Made by a program: the position numbers and the translations under genes
The notes under the pieces: model-generated
Database searches by the model: none
What the model saw: the letters and a program-made list of their open reading frames with translations, nothing else
Told to the model about the DNA's origin: nothing
Shown here: in pieces, positions 1-5,811 of the stretch
Layout of the letters: every line of letters starts with the position of its first letter
Position numbering within the stretch: the stretch's first letter is position 1
Assembly (NCBI GenBank): GCA_937864975.1
Contig: CALMDI010000636.1
Span: 1 to 7,929, forward strand
Length of the DNA: 7,929 bases
Direction: 5' to 3'
Source: an uncultured Chloroflexota bacterium
GTDB lineage: Bacteria > Chloroflexota > Anaerolineae > Aggregatilineales > Phototrophicaceae

Positions 1-414
1 GGCGCGGCTGTCGCCCACGTGCGCCACAATCGCGTGCATGTTCCGCACGAATGCCAGCGTCACCGTCGTGCCCATGCCGCGCAGGTCGGGGTCAGACGCT
101 GCCCGGCGCATAATGTCGCCGTTCGCCAGCCGAATAATCTCACGCATCTTCTGGGCAATCGTTTCGTCACCCAGCGTTTCAAACCGCTTGAGCACCGGCT
201 GATCCGCGACGACCAAGCCATCCTGAATGGCTTCCACTGCCAGGCGGCTTGCCTCCTCGCCCGCTGCCGCGCCGCCCATTCCGTCCGCGACGATTGCCAG
301 CACCGAGTCGTCCTGAACCCAGAGGTGCACGTTATCCTCGTTGTTCTCGCGGACCTGTCCCGTGCTGGTTCGCGCGCTGCTCCGAAGGCGGACCGGTTTT
401 CCCGGACTCGACAT
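1..414 (-). CDS. PP2C-family Ser/Thr protein phosphatase (C-terminus outside window)
   Basis: Metal-dependent phosphatase that would remove phosphate from Ser/Thr residues of cytoplasmic proteins. The - strand frame reads the PP2C motifs in order: GQVRENNEDN near residue 20 (the Asp binds metal), VADGMGG near residue 44 (metal-binding Asp), GMGTTV near residue 115, and HVGDSRA at the window edge. About 138 residues are visible, roughly half of a usual catalytic domain of about 240. The later metal-binding Asp motifs must lie beyond position 1, so catalytic completeness cannot be judged. There is no signal peptide or membrane segment in the visible part. The ATG at 414 is the only good start: a GAGG lies 6 bases upstream, and the frame is closed by a TAG a little further up. 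An ATG at 419 opens a different frame without PP2C motifs. The gene is divergent from a kinase-fold gene across 133 bases, which suggests a phosphorylation control pair. Confidence 0.95.
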   Translation of the reverse strand, partial: MSSPGKPVRLRSSARTSTGQVRENNEDNVHLWVQDDSVLAIVADGMGGAAAGEEASRLAVEAIQDGLVVADQPVLKRFETLGDETIAQKMREIIRLANGDIMRRAASDPDLRGMGTTVTLAFVRNMHAIVAHVGDSRA

Positions 415-446
415 GCCATACCTCGTTGAGCGTGATCGACAGCTGC

Positions 447-475
447 TATTCTACAAAACCAACCCCGTCATGCAA
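447..475 (-). promoter_or_regulatory. Predicted sigma70-type promoter of the PP2C gene
   Basis: On the - strand, TTGCAT (475-470) and TAGAAT (452-447) are separated by 17 bases. The -10 box matches TATAAT at 5 of 6 positions and the -35 box matches TTGACA at 3 of 6. The -10 box ends 32 bases before the ATG, close to the 36-37 bases seen for three other genes here. This is a prediction from spacing and consensus only. Confidence 0.45.
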
Positions 476-496
476 CAGCGTACGCCCGAATAGCGC

Positions 497-535
497 TCAT
501 AATCATAAAGTTTACCAAACTTTAACGCATTATGA
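497..535. promoter_or_regulatory. Nested palindromes between divergent genes, possible operator
   Basis: TAAAGTTTACCAAACTTTA (506-524) is a perfect inverted repeat with 8-bp arms and a 3-base centre. It is framed by a second repeat, TCATAAT (497-503) and ATTATGA (529-535), whose flanks are offset by two bases. CATAAT (498-503) resembles a -10 box for the + strand kinase-like gene, though with no clear -35, and the same hexamer is present on the - strand at 534-529. If 498-503 is the -10 box, the inner palindrome covers the start of transcription, as a repressor operator would. The binding protein is not identifiable, and no regulator gene lies in the window. Confidence 0.5.
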
Positions 536-547
536 CGTTGGAACCGG

Positions 548-1771
548 ATGAAAAGCAACCCTGTGCGTTTTGATGGGAACATGGTAGATTCTCCCGATAT
601 CCCAAATCCGGCGAGCAATCATTTGGGATATTTTCGTAACGTCAGGTTGGTGATGGCAGCGCTTGCGGATTTTTATCGGATCGACAACTACAACGACACG
701 TTCGCGCTGGGGCATTATGCCCGCGTGCTCGACGCGCTGGATCGCCGCAAGGGGCAAACCGTCGCGTTTAAAGTCATGCGCTCAGAGCACATGGCGACGG
801 ATGGAGAACCGCGCTGGGAATTCCGCGCCTTTGCCAACGAAGCCGACCTGCTGATGAAGCTGGCGGACAGCCCGCACGTCGTCCACCTGCTCGACTGCGG
901 CTATCTGGAAGACGTCAGCGAAGCGCCCCTGAGCGGAAGCGTCGAGTCGTTCCAGCGCGATATTCGCGGTTTCATTCAGGCGGCGCCCGATTTTGCCACC
1001 CGCCGCTGGCGACCGTACCTCTCGCTCGACAACCTGCCGCGCTCGCAAAATCTGTTCTACCTGATGCGCCCTGATCGGCAGGGACAGCGCCTTCGCCTGC
1101 CCACGGAAGAAGGGCTTGCCCTCGCGCTTCAGTTTGCCGAGCTGCTGCGCCTCGCGCACAAGCAGCACATTGTCTACCTCGATCACAAGCTGGAGCACGT
1201 CTACTGGGACGGCATCAACCTCCGCATTATCGACCTCAACAGCTCGCGCCAGTTAGAAGCCAGCAACAACAACCAACTCTACCGCACAGACGTGCACAAC
1301 CTGTGCGTCGGCATCCTGTATCCGCTCTTCACCGGGCTGTCGCCGCAGAAGGGAACGCTGCGCCCGCAGCCGGGGAATATGACGGAAGTTATGTCCCGCT
1401 ATCAGGACATCACGACGCTCGATTTTGGCGTCGAGCCGAGCCTCAGCCCGTCACTTCAGCAGCTGCTCCAGCGCGGCGCGGAAATGCAGCTGGAGTCGGT
1501 GGACGAGTTCATCGCCGGGCTGCAGGAAGTCGCCACCCTGCACGGTTGGGACTTTCCCCACCACTACACCAGTCCCGCCAGCCGGGACGCGCGCGCCCAG
1601 ATGCGCGCCGGGCTAACCCGCTTGCGGAAGGGGCACGATGCCCTGCGGGAAGCGCGCGACCTGTTCCGCGAAGCCGCCATTCAGGATGGCATCACCGAGG
1701 ACATGGAAGCCGAGCTGCGGCGGCTGGTGAAATCGGTCAACGACATGCTCAACGGACGTGTTATCCCCTGA
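548..1771 (+). CDS. Divergent protein-kinase-fold protein (possible pseudokinase)
   Basis: A 407-residue soluble protein whose layout follows a Ser/Thr kinase. VAFK gives the ATP-anchoring Lys (K75), NEADLL a helix-C Glu (E98), FYLMRPD a hinge-like strand (170-176), YLDHKLEHV a catalytic loop (D212, K214, with His 217 where Asn is usual), and IIDLN a DFG-like motif (D229). The glycine-rich loop is poor: only G55 remains in the LGHYARVL stretch. The last 60 residues are charged and helical. The key Lys and both Asp are kept, so weak activity is possible, but the altered loop, H217 and DLN point to a divergent kinase or pseudokinase. The start is uncertain. ATG 548 has a poor Shine-Dalgarno, and codons 1-35 have about half G/C at third positions against about three quarters in the next 35. 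ATG 653, with AGG 6 bases upstream, keeps the entire domain and may be the true start. The PP2C phosphatase is the divergent neighbour. Confidence 0.75.
   Translation: MKSNPVRFDGNMVDSPDIPNPASNHLGYFRNVRLVMAALADFYRIDNYNDTFALGHYARVLDALDRRKGQTVAFKVMRSEHMATDGEPRWEFRAFANEADLLMKLADSPHVVHLLDCGYLEDVSEAPLSGSVESFQRDIRGFIQAAPDFATRRWRPYLSLDNLPRSQNLFYLMRPDRQGQRLRLPTEEGLALALQFAELLRLAHKQHIVYLDHKLEHVYWDGINLRIIDLNSSRQLEASNNNQLYRTDVHNLCVGILYPLFTGLSPQKGTLRPQPGNMTEVMSRYQDITTLDFGVEPSLSPSLQQLLQRGAEMQLESVDEFIAGLQEVATLHGWDFPHHYTSPASRDARAQMRAGLTRLRKGHDALREARDLFREAAIQDGITEDMEAELRRLVKSVNDMLNGRVIP
597..631. repeat. 11-bp perfect inverted repeat in the kinase-like gene's leader or 5' coding end
   Basis: ATATCCCAAAT (597-607) and ATTTGGGATAT (621-631) are exact reverse complements separated by 13 bases, and are followed by a run of T (631-634). 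As RNA this is an 11-bp hairpin that could act as a weak terminator or attenuator. As DNA it could be a binding site for a dimeric regulator. If translation starts at 653, it lies entirely in the untranslated leader. Confidence 0.55.
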
Positions 1772-1826
1772 TTTCGTCGCCAGCCACCGGACGAGGATTA
1801 CTCATCCCATTCTTAACCTTCTGCGC

Positions 1827-1832
1827 TATATT
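1827..1832 (+). promoter_or_regulatory. -10-like element before the four-helix membrane protein
   Basis: TATATT matches the -10 consensus at 5 of 6 positions and ends 36 bases before the ATG at 1869. I find no acceptable -35 hexamer at 16-19 bases. The gene might instead be read through from the kinase-like gene, which ends 97 bases upstream with no visible terminator. Confidence 0.3.
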
Positions 1833-1868
1833 AAGATCAGAATAACGGACACATGCAGAGGGTGAGCG

Positions 1869-2348
1869 ATGGCGCACGTCAACAATCCAACCATCTTCCG
1901 GCTCGTCGGGATCATCATGATCGTTCTGGCAATCCTGAACGTCTATTCCAATCTGGCACTGTTTGCGTCGCGCGCGCCGGTTGCCGACTCGGACGATGTT
2001 GTAGAGACTGAAGGAAACCCGGTAGAGGATACGGCTCAGGCAATTGGCGGCATGAACTCGATTATGGGCGTGATGACGCTGGTTCATGCTCCGCTTCTCG
2101 CGGCAGTGGGCGTGGCGCTGCTTCTGCTCAGGCGCTGGGAGATGTTCGCCGCCATCGCGCTGGTCATCGATATCTTCATCCGGGTGGGCAACATCCTCGG
2201 TCAGCTTGCCGTGGGCGATACCCTGGGCGATTTAATGCTGCCACTGCTGCTGGCGGTCGTCGACGTCGTGGCGATTGTTCTCATCGTGCGCGAATGGAAC
2301 GGGCGGCGACACCCGGACGCTGTCCGCACCGTCGAGCGCGCGACCTAG
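1869..2348 (+). CDS. Four-helix integral membrane protein of unknown function
   Basis: I do not recognise the family. The 159-residue protein has four hydrophobic segments at about residues 9-33, 67-88, 92-113 and 120-141. Between the first two is an acidic stretch of about 30 residues (DSDDVVETEGNPVED). The C-terminus is short, basic and polar (REWNGRRHPDAVR). Two Arg before segment 3 (LLRRWEM) and the basic tail suggest that the ends face the cytoplasm and the acidic loop faces outside. The ATG at 1869 has a good Shine-Dalgarno, GAGGGTGAG, immediately upstream. The gene follows the kinase-like gene in the same direction with a 97-base gap and ends 22 bases before a strong terminator, so it is the last gene of its unit. 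No catalytic or ligand-binding motif is visible. Confidence 0.85.
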   Translation: MAHVNNPTIFRLVGIIMIVLAILNVYSNLALFASRAPVADSDDVVETEGNPVEDTAQAIGGMNSIMGVMTLVHAPLLAAVGVALLLLRRWEMFAAIALVIDIFIRVGNILGQLAVGDTLGDLMLPLLLAVVDVVAIVLIVREWNGRRHPDAVRTVERAT

Positions 2349-2370
2349 CTCACGCAATCCCCGCCCGAAC

Positions 2371-2408
2371 AGAGACCTACGGAAAAGTGCAAAGTAGGTC
2401 TCTTTTTT
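2371..2408 (+). terminator. Rho-independent terminator
   Basis: AGAGACCTAC (2371-2380) pairs perfectly with GTAGGTCTCT (2394-2403) across a 13-base loop. Six T follow at 2403-2408. It ends the transcript of the four-helix membrane protein and separates it from the BtrH-like gene. Confidence 0.92.
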
Positions 2409-2431
2409 CCAAAGCGCCCTGAGGCTTCTTC

Positions 2432-2437
2432 TATACT
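2432..2437 (+). promoter_or_regulatory. -10-like element of the BtrH-like gene
   Basis: TATACT matches TATAAT at 5 of 6 positions, lies just downstream of the terminator, and ends 36 bases before the ATG at 2474. The region where a -35 box belongs (CCAAAG and neighbours) is poor. The position between a terminator and a well-formed ribosome binding site supports a promoter here. Confidence 0.45.
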
Positions 2438-2473
2438 ACGAGGGATATCGCGTCGTTTTGAAGGAGCCTGAAC

Positions 2474-3691
2474 ATGCCTATCCTCACGGATTATCGTCAC
2501 TTCGATGGCAAAGATCGGGAAACCGGACCGATCCACAATGCGCTCGCCTATCAGGGCGTGGTTGCGCCGCACACCGGCAAGCCGCTCAGCGAGGCGCTGA
2601 TGATGGGCGTCAGCGGCGGCGCTGCCTTTGGCTATTTCACCTTTGAATACCAGGGCTACGATCCGCATATCGCGCTTCTCACGCGCAACACGTTCGACCC
2701 GATGGAAACCCTGTTTGACCGGCTGGCGCTGCCGCGCGAGGTCTTGCAGACGACCAAGCCGGAACTCGCGATGGAAAATTTGGTGCGGGTCATCGAAAGT
2801 GGCTCCGTCCCCTTGGTGTGGGTCGATGGCTTCAGCCTGCCCTATACGCTGCTGCCCTATGACAAAGCAATGTGGGGCATGACGCCTGTCGTCGTCTACG
2901 GCGTCGAGGGAGATACGGTGACGCTTGCCGACCGCGCCGCCAAACCCCTTACCATCACCGTTGACGAGTTGATGAAGGCACGCGCGCGGGTCAAGGAGGA
3001 TAAATATCGCATCGTCGTTTTAGAAACGCCGGACATGACCCGGCTGCCGTCGGCGGTGCAAAGGGGTATCTGGCAGGCGATCAGCCTGTACACCGACGCG
3101 CCGCCAAGAGGCAAGCGGGACAATTTCGGCTTAGCCGCCTATCAGCACTGGGCGGCGATGCTGATCAACACCCGTAACAAGCACAGTTGGGAGCGCTATT
3201 TCCCGGCGGGCAGGCGGCTCTACGCGGCGCTGGCGGGGAATATCGCGCAGCCCGGCGCGTTCGACTGGATTTGCACGTGGAGCGCGACCGACGGCGCGGA
3301 GCGTGGCATGTACGCGGACTTTCTGGACGAAGCCGCGACGATCCTGAACAAGCCCACGCTCGCTCCGGTCGCCGCTCGGTTCCGTGCTGCCGCCGAAGCA
3401 TGGTGCGCGCTGGCAAACGCCATGCTGCCCGACGGCATCCCGCTGCTGCGAGAGACGCGCGATCTCAAGCTCCGCCAGCGCGACCGCTTGCGTCAGGACG
3501 GCGCCGCCGCGCTGGACGAGCTTCGCGCCATCAACGCGCGCCTCGACGAAATCCGCGCCGAGGCAGCGGAGAATTTCCCGATGACGCCCGCCGAAGTCGT
3601 CTCCTTCCGTGAGAACCTCCGCGATCACGTCCTGAAGATTCACGATATCGAGCGCGACGCCATCACCGCGCTTCAGGACGTAATGGCATAA
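2474..3691 (+). CDS. BtrH_N / DUF4872-type protein, apparently lacking catalytic Cys and His
   Basis: A 405-residue soluble protein with a two-part layout. Residues about 1-185 resemble the BtrH N-terminal domain (named for the butirosin acyltransferase BtrH; papain/C39-like fold): a G28...LSEALMMGVSGG start, a strand LVWVDGF (114-120), then VVVYGVEGDTVTLADR (139-154). Residues about 192-360 resemble DUF4872, with FGLAAYQHWA (218-227) and RGMYADFLDEA (277-287). The last 70 residues are charged and helical, probably coiled coil. Family members usually carry a Cys in the first 20-30 residues and a His before the VVVxG strand. Here the only Cys are C267 and C311, and Thr-Pro (137-138) stands where the His is expected. 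So a non-catalytic binding role or a different chemistry is likely. The ATG has AAGGAG 7 bases upstream. There is no signal peptide and no biosynthetic cluster nearby. The substrate is unknown; domain assignment is from memory of the family pattern. Confidence 0.78.
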   Translation: MPILTDYRHFDGKDRETGPIHNALAYQGVVAPHTGKPLSEALMMGVSGGAAFGYFTFEYQGYDPHIALLTRNTFDPMETLFDRLALPREVLQTTKPELAMENLVRVIESGSVPLVWVDGFSLPYTLLPYDKAMWGMTPVVVYGVEGDTVTLADRAAKPLTITVDELMKARARVKEDKYRIVVLETPDMTRLPSAVQRGIWQAISLYTDAPPRGKRDNFGLAAYQHWAAMLINTRNKHSWERYFPAGRRLYAALAGNIAQPGAFDWICTWSATDGAERGMYADFLDEAATILNKPTLAPVAARFRAAAEAWCALANAMLPDGIPLLRETRDLKLRQRDRLRQDGAAALDELRAINARLDEIRAEAAENFPMTPAEVVSFRENLRDHVLKIHDIERDAITALQDVMA

Positions 3692-3746
3692 TCACGCACT
3701 TACCTACACCCGCCCGCGCTGAATAGCGAAAAGCTGTCATCTGGTT

Positions 3747-3786
3747 CCCCTCCCTGAACTCGGGGAGGGGGTTAGGGGGTGGGGTT
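3747..3786 (+). repeat. C/G-run hairpin and G-quadruplex-prone interspersed repeat
   Basis: CCCCTCCC (3747-3754) pairs exactly with GGGAGGGG (3763-3770) over an 8-base loop. The G-rich side continues as four runs of 4, 5, 5 and 4 G separated by A, TTA and T (3762-3784), a near-ideal quadruplex pattern on the + strand. Units of this GGGGAGGGGGTTAGGGGG type are familiar as dispersed intergenic repeats in Chloroflexota and some other bacteria; only one copy is in this window. It sits in the 225-base gap after the BtrH-like gene, which holds no gene. With no T run, it is not a standard terminator. Confidence 0.65.
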
Positions 3787-3868
3787 GCCGCAGCGCACCC
3801 CACGATGTAACCTACTCGCGCTCTTCTCTAATTCTCGCAGCGTTCCCCGTTCGAGTCTCACACCGCAA

Positions 3869-3886
3869 CGCGCTACAATGAGCGCG
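3869..3886 (+). promoter_or_regulatory. -10-like element inside a short dyad, before the PLP enzyme
   Basis: TACAAT (3874-3879) matches the -10 consensus at 5 of 6 positions and ends 37 bases before the ATG at 3917. It lies inside an inverted repeat, CGCGCT (3869-3874) and AGCGCG (3881-3886), with a 6-base centre. A protein bound to the dyad would block the -10 box. The -35 region is weak. Confidence 0.42.
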
Positions 3887-3916
3887 GCATTGACGTGAAT
3901 CATTCGGGGTCTTGAG

Positions 3917-5125
3917 ATGAGCGCGAACACCTTTGACGAACCGCTGCTGCGCTGGCGCGGCGACTTTCCCATTCTGGAAACCACGACTTATCTCATCAGC
4001 AATTCGCTCGGCGCGATGCCGCGCGGCGTTTACGACAAGCTGCGTGCGTATGCCGACGACTGGGCAACCCTCGGCGTGCGGGCATGGGGAGCCAGTTGGT
4101 TTGAGCTAAAAGCCACGGTCGGCGACAAAATCGCGCCGCTCATGGGCGCTCCCGCCGGAAGCGTGCTGGTGCATGAAAATGCCAGTATTGCCAACAGCAT
4201 CCTTCTGAGCGCGCTCGACTGGAGCGACACCCGGCGCAACAAGATTGTCGTCAGCGACATGGATTTTCCGTCCGATGTCTATACGCTTCAGCAAATGAAG
4301 CCAAGCCACGTACACCTGCACTATGTTAAAACTCATGACGGAATCACCATCGCCACCGACGAGCTGTTGGACGCGATCGATGAACAGACGCGGTTGGCTT
4401 CACTCAGCCACGTCCTGTTCCGAAGCGCGTATATCATGCCGGTGAAGGCAATCGTGGAGAAAGCGCACGCGGTCGGCGCGCAGGTTCTGTTGAACGGCTA
4501 CCACAGCATCGGCGTTATTCCGGTCGACGTCACCGCGTTACAGGTGGACTACTACATCGGCGGCACGCTCAAGTGGCTCTGCGGCGGTCCGGGGGGCGTT
4601 TTCATGTACGTCCGCCCCGATTTGCTGGCGACCCTCCATCCGCGCATTACGGGCTGGTTCGCTCATCAACACCCATTCGCCTTCGACGTGGAACATTTCG
4701 TCCCCCGCGAAGACGCTTACCGGCTCGCCAATGGCACGCCGGGCATTCCGACTCTGTACGCGATTCAGCCCGGAGTCGAGATCATCGCGCAGGTGGGTGT
4801 CGAGCCGATTCGCGCGAAATCGCTTCGTCAGACCGCTCAAATGATCGATTACGCGGATCACATGGGCTATGAAGTCCGTTCGCCGCGCGACGCCGACCTT
4901 CGAGCGGGCACCGTGACCCTTTGGATGAATCACGCCTATGAAGTTTCGAGGGAGCTGATCGCGCGGAACATCCTCGTGGATTACCGCGAAGGCGCGGGCA
5001 TCCGCATCGCCCCGCACTTTTACAACAGCGACGCCGAAGTGCGCGCGGCGATGGACGCGATTGCCGAGATTCTCGCGGACGGAAGCTGGCAGAAGCACGC
5101 GGCGTCCCGGACATTCGTCACTTAA
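3917..5125 (+). CDS. Kynureninase-like PLP-dependent enzyme (aminotransferase class V fold)
   Basis: A 402-residue fold-type-I PLP protein of about kynureninase length. YLISNSLGAMP (25-35) matches the kynureninase N-terminal signature YLDGNSLG. GGTLKWLCGGPGG (215-227) contains the expected Schiff-base Lys, K219. SLSHVLFRSAYIMPV (162-176) is the usual strand before the cofactor motif. Two points argue against true kynureninase. The Asp that pairs with the PLP pyridine nitrogen is replaced by Asn 193 in LLNGYHSIG (codon AAC at 4493), where the pattern is DxxH or DxxQ. The Tyr normally before the Lys is Leu 218. The reaction is therefore unassigned: cysteine desulfurase-like, lyase or aminotransferase activity are all possible. 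There is no signal peptide, so it should be cytoplasmic. The start is supported by GGGG about 8 bases upstream and by the N-terminal signature. The next gene, a pterin dehydratase, has its own promoter, so this one is probably transcribed alone. Confidence 0.85.
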   Translation: MSANTFDEPLLRWRGDFPILETTTYLISNSLGAMPRGVYDKLRAYADDWATLGVRAWGASWFELKATVGDKIAPLMGAPAGSVLVHENASIANSILLSALDWSDTRRNKIVVSDMDFPSDVYTLQQMKPSHVHLHYVKTHDGITIATDELLDAIDEQTRLASLSHVLFRSAYIMPVKAIVEKAHAVGAQVLLNGYHSIGVIPVDVTALQVDYYIGGTLKWLCGGPGGVFMYVRPDLLATLHPRITGWFAHQHPFAFDVEHFVPREDAYRLANGTPGIPTLYAIQPGVEIIAQVGVEPIRAKSLRQTAQMIDYADHMGYEVRSPRDADLRAGTVTLWMNHAYEVSRELIARNILVDYREGAGIRIAPHFYNSDAEVRAAMDAIAEILADGSWQKHAASRTFVT

Positions 5126-5232
5126 AGAGTCGGCGTCATGGCAACAGACAGACGAGATCATTCTAAAGATCAGGTTTTCTGGCTGAAATAGCCCGAAACG
5201 CCAAATTCTGCCCGCGGTCTTATCCGATACGG

Positions 5233-5261
5233 TTGATTTCCCGGTGCGCGCACATTACAAT
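5233..5261 (+). promoter_or_regulatory. Predicted sigma70-type promoter of the pterin dehydratase gene
   Basis: TTGATT (5233-5238; 4 of 6 to TTGACA) and TACAAT (5256-5261; 5 of 6 to TATAAT) have the ideal 17-base spacing. The -10 box ends 24 bases before the ATG, leaving a short leader that contains AAGGAGG (5274-5280). This is the best promoter in the window. Confidence 0.65.
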
Positions 5262-5285
5262 GAACATATACGCAAGGAGGACATC

Positions 5286-5759
5286 ATGCCCGGTCTCGCG
5301 CAGCAACCCTGCGAACCCTGTAACAGCGACATGCCGCCACTGACCGAGGAAGAAACTCAGAAGCTCTGGCTGGAAACGCCGATGTGGCAGGTGGAAGAAG
5401 AAGGCGGCGTGAAGCGCCTGCGCCGCACCTTCGAGCTGCCGTCCTACACCGAGGGCGTCTCGTTTGCCAACCACGTCGCCCGTCTGGCGGAAGCGGCGAA
5501 CCATCACCCGACGATCACGATTGGCTATAAAAAAGTCACCGTCGAATGGTTTACCCACGCGATTAACGGCTTGCACATGAACGACTTCGTCATGGCGGCG
5601 AAATCGGATGAAGCGTTTCTGGAGGATTTGGACGAAGGGCGTAAAACCAGTATCGTGCGCGAGGCGTCCGAGGAGTCGTTCCCGGCAAGCGATCCGCCCG
5701 GCTGGATTGGCAAGACACAGGATCAGGAAGAAGTCAACGAAGACCCATCGAGACCCTGA
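5286..5759 (+). CDS. phhB: Pterin-4a-carbinolamine dehydratase with C-terminal SFPASDPP tail
   Basis: Dehydrates 4a-hydroxytetrahydrobiopterin to the quinonoid dihydropterin, which recycles the cofactor of aromatic amino acid hydroxylases. The enzyme is cytoplasmic. The family signature is complete: E69-AAN-HHP (73-75), then Y81, H91 and D100 at the expected spacings, with the GL motif at 95-96. The PCD core covers about residues 19-112. CEPC (9-12), just before PPLTEEE, matches a Cys-containing N-terminus seen in other bacterial members. Beyond the core is a 45-residue acidic tail with EEASEESFPASDPPGW near residues 126-140; the SFPASDPP peptide recurs at the ends of unrelated bacterial proteins, function unknown. 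At 157 residues the protein is longer than the usual 95-115 because of both ends. The ATG at 5286 is chosen since AAGGAGG lies 5 bases upstream; an in-frame ATG at 5244 lies upstream of the -10 box. No hydroxylase gene is visible nearby. Confidence 0.95.
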   Translation: MPGLAQQPCEPCNSDMPPLTEEETQKLWLETPMWQVEEEGGVKRLRRTFELPSYTEGVSFANHVARLAEAANHHPTITIGYKKVTVEWFTHAINGLHMNDFVMAAKSDEAFLEDLDEGRKTSIVREASEESFPASDPPGWIGKTQDQEEVNEDPSRP

Positions 5760-5776
5760 CCACTCACAAGGCGATG

Positions 5777-5811
5777 AAAGCGGCTGTAGCTCAGGCGACA
5801 GCCGCTTTTTT
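5777..5811 (+). terminator. Rho-independent terminator between convergent genes
   Basis: AAAGCGGCTGT (5777-5787) pairs perfectly with ACAGCCGCTTT (5798-5808) over a 10-base loop, followed by a T run ending at 5811. It serves the pterin dehydratase gene. The stop codon of the convergent - strand gene lies in the T run. On the - strand the hairpin is followed by only three T, so termination in that direction is likely weaker. Confidence 0.93.

Noticed and set aside
3850..3866. GTTCGAGTCTC resembling the T loop of a tRNA
   Set aside because: The five bases on either side (CCCCG and CTCAC) cannot form the T stem, and no acceptor or anticodon stem is found around it.
5138..5191. 17-codon open frame starting with ATG in the gap before the pterin dehydratase gene
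   Set aside because: It has no ribosome binding site or promoter and is as short as chance frames; nothing supports translation.
5174..5199. Imperfect hairpin (GTTT...GGCT / AGCC...GAAAC) after the PLP gene
   Set aside because: The stem is interrupted by an internal loop and no T run follows, so it does not qualify as an intrinsic terminator.
5244..5285. Upstream in-frame ATG that would lengthen the pterin dehydratase by 14 residues
   Set aside because: The extension would cover the -10 box and the Shine-Dalgarno; the ATG at 5286 has an ideal AAGGAGG.
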